Part shown: piece by piece, positions 6,633 to 9,730 of the stretch | Layout of the letters: each line of letters begins with the position of its first letter | How positions within the stretch are numbered: position 1 is the first letter of the stretch | From: a bacterium | GTDB taxonomy: Bacteria > DYJV01 > JALVYZ01 | Direction of reading: 5' to 3' | Assembly (NCBI GenBank): GCA_027037705.1 | Contig: JALVYZ010000274.1 | Coordinates: 1 to 9,730 of the forward strand | Length of the DNA: 9,730 nt | Position numbers and translations under genes: made by a program | Notes under the pieces: generated by a model | The model's database searches: none | The model's input: only the letters and a program-made list of their open reading frames with translations | What the model was told of the DNA's origin: nothing

Positions 6633-8055
6633 TTTAGTTTCTGTTATTATCCCATCATTTAAAAGAACTGACACATTAAAAGAAGCAATATTAAGTGTAT
6701 GTAATCAAACTTATAAAAATTTTGAGATAATTGTAGTTAATGATTGTGGTATTGATACAAAATTTATAGTTGATGAGATTAGAGAAAATTATAATGTGAA
6801 TATAAAGTATATTCGTCATGAAAAAAATAGAGGACTTTCTGCTACCAGGAATACTGGGATAAAGAATGCAAAAGGGGATTATATAGCTTTTTTAGATGAT
6901 GATGATATTTTCTATCAAGACCATTTAGAAACATTAATAAATGCTTTAAAAGAAAATACTCAATATAAAATTGCCTACACAGCAGCAAAAGTTTTTACTA
7001 TAAGAAATAATAAAAAAATTGAAGAAGAATCATATAACTTCCGATTTTCAAAAGAACGTTTTTTTGTGGAGAATTATATTCCTGTAAATGCTTTTATGAT
7101 AAAAAAGGAAATATTTTTAAAAGAAAATTTTTGGTTTGATGAAAATTTAAGAGTTCTTGAAGATTATGACTTATGGATAAGATTAAGTCAAAAATATGAG
7201 TTTTTATATATCCCAAAGTTTACATGCGAAGTAAGAAGAGTTGATAAATCTTTATCAAAAAATCATTTAAAAATGTATCAAACTAAATTATATCTTTATG
7301 AAAAATATCCATTAAATAAAAATAAGTATCCTGAACTCTATTCAACAAGAGAAAAGGTTAAAGATGAATTTCAAAATGCTATTTATTTAATTATGAAAAG
7401 AAAAGAAAATTTAGATAAAATTTCAATTATTGTCCCTTGCATAAATAATACAGAATATTTAAAAAAACTTTTTGATTTTATAAAAAAATTTAATCCTTAT
7501 TTAAATAAAGAATTACTTATTGTAAATTCTAATACCAATACTTTATTTTGTAATGAAGTTAAAAATCTTTTATCTGAAGACTTTTTAAAAAATTGTGATT
7601 TTAACTATAAGTTTTTTAAAGAGAGATATAATCTTCCAAAATTGCTTAATCAAGGTGCATACATCTCAAATGGAAAATTTTTAATTTTTTTAATTAATGC
7701 TTTTCCTGGTCTTTACTCTTTTACATCAATGGTAAGATTTTATGAGTTGTTTGATAATTGTGGTATAATTGGTGGAAAAACCTTAACTAATCAAACTATT
7801 TCTTTGTCGCAAAATTTAAGATTATTAGTTAAAGTTTTTCACGAAAAAGAAAGATTTAAAATAGAGAATAATCAAATAGAAAGATTAGATATGATATATT
7901 CTCATATACTTTTTATTTCTAAAAAAGACTTTTATAAAATTGATGGATTTAACGAAAACTTAGATGACTTTTCTACTGTTTTGGACTTTACTTCAAAAAT
8001 AAAAGAAATAGGAAAATTTGTTTATTATAATCCCTTTTCAGAATGTGTTATTTAA
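6625..8055 (+). CDS. tandem family 2 glycosyltransferase, second domain degenerate
   Basis: A 476-residue protein. Residues 1-215 are a complete GT-A domain: VSVIIPSFKR (5-14), VVNDCG (37-42), NRGLSATRNTG (68-78), the metal-binding run DDDD (91-94) and the catalytic-base ED at 179-180 (LEDYDLWIRL). After a linker, residues about 264-476 repeat the fold: KISIIVPCINN opens it, LLNQGAYISNGKFLIFL (340-356) matches the helix and strand before the metal site, and DGFNENL is near 440-446. Here the DxD is replaced by INAF, and the protein stops where a conserved His normally follows, so this half is probably non-catalytic. AGAGGA at 6611-6616 supports ATG 6625. It is the last gene of the operon. Confidence 0.88.
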   Translation: MDNLVSVIIPSFKRTDTLKEAILSVCNQTYKNFEIIVVNDCGIDTKFIVDEIRENYNVNIKYIRHEKNRGLSATRNTGIKNAKGDYIAFLDDDDIFYQDHLETLINALKENTQYKIAYTAAKVFTIRNNKKIEEESYNFRFSKERFFVENYIPVNAFMIKKEIFLKENFWFDENLRVLEDYDLWIRLSQKYEFLYIPKFTCEVRRVDKSLSKNHLKMYQTKLYLYEKYPLNKNKYPELYSTREKVKDEFQNAIYLIMKRKENLDKISIIVPCINNTEYLKKLFDFIKKFNPYLNKELLIVNSNTNTLFCNEVKNLLSEDFLKNCDFNYKFFKERYNLPKLLNQGAYISNGKFLIFLINAFPGLYSFTSMVRFYELFDNCGIIGGKTLTNQTISLSQNLRLLVKVFHEKERFKIENNQIERLDMIYSHILFISKKDFYKIDGFNENLDDFSTVLDFTSKIKEIGKFVYYNPFSECVI

Positions 8056-8216
8056 TATATTACTAACTTAAAATTTTTAATTTTTATTTAAGCAGTGTTT
8101 TATGATTCTATACTAATTAATGTTATTTTGAAATATTTGTTAATATTCTTAATGCTTTCTCAGAGTTTTTATTTATTTTAATTTTAAAGAAATTAAATTA
8201 TATCAAAAAATCAAAA
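8056..8216. other. 161-bp gap between convergent genes, no gene seen
   Basis: This gap separates the ends of the plus-strand operon and the minus-strand pair. It is almost entirely A and T with stops in all useful frames. Two weak inverted repeats are present: CTTAAA/TTTAAG at 8067-8092 with a 14-base loop, and an all-AT 8-bp stem at 8177-8197 with a 5-base loop. Neither has a GC-rich stem plus T-tract, so no intrinsic terminator can be called, although termination in both directions is expected here. Confidence 0.6.
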
Positions 8217-8957
8217 TTAAGAAATAAAATTAATCAAATTAAAACTTTGAAAGTCTTTTCCTATAATAATATTATCTCGTTGTAGAAGATCTGTATCCTT
8301 AATTGACAGGTAGCTATGAAGTAGAATCAATTTTTTTATGTTTAATGATTTTTTTAAATTTAAGATTTCATTAATATTTAACTTTCCAGAGTTTAAAAAA
8401 CATATATCTGTATTTTTGAAAAAATTTAGATTATCTTTTTTAATATCAATATCACCAGTTATAGCAATATCTTTATCATTTAATTTAAATTTGATTGAGA
8501 TATTTGATGAGTGATTGGAAAATAGAGTTTTAATTTTTAAATCTTTAATATAAAAGATACCATCAGATTTTATAATTTTAATTTTTACTATCTCATTAAA
8601 GTTATCTGGAGCAGGTAGTAATCTTCTTATCATATTAATAATTTCAAGAAATTCTTCGCCTGAATACAAATATAAAAGATTTTTCTTTTTATTTTTTGAA
8701 TAAAAACAAGAATGTAAAAAAGGAATTAAATCGCAGAAATGATCAGGATGTGAATGGGAAATAATAATACGAGAGATATTTTCATTTGAAAATCCAAGTT
8801 TTATTAAATTAGAATACACCCTGTATCCAAAATCATAAATTATATTTTCATTATTATATTTTATTAATAATGAAGTATTTGCCTTATCAGGTTCAATATT
8901 GCAAGTTCCGGAACCTAAAATAATAATTTTAGCTTTTACATCTTTTAAGTTTTTCAT
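8217..8957 (-). CDS. MBL-fold metal-dependent hydrolase (RNase Z-like)
   Basis: A 246-residue metallo-beta-lactamase-fold protein, slightly shorter than RNase Z. It opens with the strand KIIILGSGTC (10-19). The dinuclear metal site is complete: HSHPDH at 68-73, H149 in FSNHSS, D169 in ITGD and H214 in ILLHSY. This arrangement resembles the RNase Z / phosphodiesterase branch, which cleaves phosphodiester bonds, but the RNase Z flexible arm is not evident and other hydrolase activities are possible. No signal peptide is seen, so it is probably cytoplasmic. ATG 8957 lies inside the nucleotidyltransferase gene (29-bp overlap) without a Shine-Dalgarno sequence; no later in-frame Met exists before the first strand, so coupled translation is likely. 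The pairing suggests a shared pathway, but substrate is unknown. Confidence 0.85.
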   Translation of the reverse strand: MKNLKDVKAKIIILGSGTCNIEPDKANTSLLIKYNNENIIYDFGYRVYSNLIKLGFSNENISRIIISHSHPDHFCDLIPFLHSCFYSKNKKKNLLYLYSGEEFLEIINMIRRLLPAPDNFNEIVKIKIIKSDGIFYIKDLKIKTLFSNHSSNISIKFKLNDKDIAITGDIDIKKDNLNFFKNTDICFLNSGKLNINEILNLKKSLNIKKLILLHSYLSIKDTDLLQRDNIIIGKDFQSFNLINFIS

Positions 8958-9528
8958 GAAGGTTGTTTTCTATTATATAATTATAAACAGCTTTTGGAAC
9001 AAGTTTTGACCAATCTTCGTTATTGATTATTCTTCTTCTTACTTCTGTGCCAGTAGTGAATCGTGTGCTCATATCTCTTTCCCATAATATTTTTATTTTG
9101 AATCCAATTTTTTTAAACATTTCTACTTTTTGTTTACCCCATTCATCGTAGATTGTTATAAATATAGTAGAATTAATTGGAATATAATATTTCAAAAATT
9201 CAATTTTATGTATGGGGAATGGAACTATATCAAATTCTTCAGGATTAACCCCTTCATCTATAAGAGCATCTTTTATCATTTTCATTCTATCATAAAAGGT
9301 AAATGGAAATACTGGATTATTTACACTTCTAAAAGGTTCTAAAAGATTATTTCTATCATAATCATGCATTGTTTTGTCATAATTAAAATAAGCTCTTTCA
9401 GGATCACAATCAGTAATTCCAATTATTAGATATTCACAATTCTTTTTTGCTTCTAAAAGATACTCCATATGTCCCCAATGAATAATATGAAATCTCCCTT
9501 GTGCTATCCCTGTTTTTATTTTTTTCAT
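8929..9528 (-). CDS. NadM-like nucleotidyltransferase (NMN adenylyltransferase family)
   Basis: A 199-residue HxGH-type nucleotidyltransferase. The N-terminal GRFHIIHWGH (11-20) carries the ATP-binding H17-x-G-H20, FYDRMKMI (78-85) matches the family's ERxxMI helix, and TGTEVRR (159-165) is the second nucleotide motif, followed by WSKLVPKAVYNYI as in NadM proteins. The family normally joins NMN and ATP to make NAD, but related enzymes use CTP. An extra stretch of about 25 residues (about 43-70) separates the first strand from the ERxxMI region compared with compact NadM, so the substrate is uncertain. The neighbouring MBL-fold gene overlaps it by 29 bp. Start ATG 9528 has only a weak AGG 11 bases upstream. 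A role in NAD supply or in activating a glycan precursor are both possible. Confidence 0.78.
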   Translation of the reverse strand: MKKIKTGIAQGRFHIIHWGHMEYLLEAKKNCEYLIIGITDCDPERAYFNYDKTMHDYDRNNLLEPFRSVNNPVFPFTFYDRMKMIKDALIDEGVNPEEFDIVPFPIHKIEFLKYYIPINSTIFITIYDEWGKQKVEMFKKIGFKIKILWERDMSTRFTTGTEVRRRIINNEDWSKLVPKAVYNYIIENNLHEKLKRCKS

Positions 9529-9557
9529 TTTAGATTAAACCTAATTTAGAATATAAT
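9529..9557 (+). promoter_or_regulatory. possible plus-strand promoter for the glycosyltransferase at 9616
   Basis: A perfect -10 TATAAT is at 9552-9557, with TTTAGA (4 of 6 to TTGACA) at 9529-9534 and a 17-base spacer. It overlaps the predicted minus-strand promoter, so the two divergent units could compete. A second TAGAAT at 9605-9610 ends five bases before ATG 9616 and could instead drive a leaderless transcript. Confidence 0.35.
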
Positions 9558-9567
9558 AATTTGTCAA
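9529..9567 (-). promoter_or_regulatory. possible minus-strand promoter of the nucleotidyltransferase/MBL pair
   Basis: On the minus strand a perfect -35 hexamer TTGACA sits at 9562-9567. With an 18-base spacer it is followed by TAGGTT at 9538-9543, a weak -10 of the TANNNT type. Transcription would begin only a few bases before ATG 9528, which fits the lack of a good ribosome binding site. The perfect -35 is the main support. Confidence 0.4.
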
Positions 9568-9589
9568 TAATTTAATTTTAATAATTATG

Positions 9590-9602
9590 GCAAAACTTTT
9601 GC
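9590..9602. repeat. 13-bp inverted repeat, possible operator
   Basis: GCAAAACTTTTGC is a perfect inverted repeat with 6-bp arms around a central C. It lies downstream of the TATAAT at 9552-9557 and just before the start of the 9616 gene, a position suitable for a repressor site. It contains the only G/C-anchored dyad in the divergent region. No binding protein is indicated. Confidence 0.35.
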
Positions 9603-9615
9603 GATAGAATTTTTG

Positions 9616-9730
9616 ATGGAAGTTTCTATCATAATACCTGTATATAACAAAGTTAAATTAACATTAAACTGTATAAGCTCTATTTTAAATTCAAAAAATT
9701 CTACTTCATTTGAAATAATAGTTTCTGATG
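9616..9730 (+). CDS. family 2 glycosyltransferase, N-terminal part (runs off window)
   Basis: The first 38 codons are visible and the gene continues beyond 9730. The start MEVSIIIPVYNKVKL is the classic opening strand and loop of GT-A family 2 transferases, and FEIIVSD matches the second strand that ends in the nucleotide-binding Asp. It is divergently oriented from the nucleotidyltransferase gene and probably begins a new transcription unit that continues the glycan locus. There is no Shine-Dalgarno sequence before ATG 9616. Specificity cannot be judged from this fragment. Confidence 0.85.
   Translation, partial: MEVSIIIPVYNKVKLTLNCISSILNSKNSTSFEIIVSD

Noticed and set aside
8177-8197. Inverted repeat with 8-bp arms as a rho-independent terminator
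   Set aside because: The stem is all A:T and no T-tract follows on either strand, so it does not meet the usual terminator pattern.
9130-9342. Plus-strand open frame of 70 codons within the nucleotidyltransferase gene
   Set aside because: Antisense to a gene with clear HxGH and TGTEVR motifs; its own product has no recognisable features.
9587-9607. Six-residue open frame (ATG to TAG) just before the 9616 glycosyltransferase, as a leader peptide
   Set aside because: It has no ribosome binding site and no codon bias suggestive of attenuation, and an ORF this short arises easily by chance.

Overview
This window is a stretch of a very A+T-rich genome (roughly a quarter G+C by eye). Its genes are densely packed, rich in Lys, Ile, Asn and AGA-Arg codons, and several carry bacterial-type GGAG/GAGG ribosome binding sites. 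That points to a low-GC bacterium. The phylum cannot be named from this sequence. No tRNA, rRNA, insertion sequence or CRISPR array is visible.

Layout: positions 1-90 hold the last 29 codons of a DUF72 (YecE-like) protein. After a 112-bp AT-only-looking gap with a 24-bp perfect palindrome, a seven-gene plus-strand operon runs from 203 to 8055. Its gene junctions either overlap by 4-14 bp or are separated by 1 bp. In order it encodes a family 2 glycosyltransferase, a NeuA-like cytidylyltransferase, a cyclase/formamidase-family metallohydrolase, a D-2-hydroxyacid dehydrogenase, a short-chain dehydrogenase, an 868-residue three-part protein (GT-B-like, methyltransferase-like, CDP-glycerol-phosphotransferase-like), and a tandem GT-A protein whose second half looks inactive. 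A 161-bp gene-free gap (8056-8216) separates it from a convergent minus-strand pair: a NadM-like nucleotidyltransferase (8929-9528) and an MBL-fold hydrolase (8217-8957), overlapping by 29 bp. A divergent control region of 87 bp follows, and a further family 2 glycosyltransferase starts at 9616 and runs off the window.

The region looks like part of a surface-glycan locus (capsule, O-antigen or a similar polymer). The four enzymes at 1150-4024 form a compact cassette that could build and CMP-activate an unusual acidic building block: two NAD(P)-type oxidoreductases, one hydrolase, and a cytidylyltransferase of the sialate/Kdo type. No NeuB-type synthase or sugar epimerase is present here. The surrounding glycosyltransferases would assemble the product. 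The cassette, and the fusion protein right after it, are the parts most likely to represent undescribed chemistry. The exact substrate is inference and cannot be read from the sequence.
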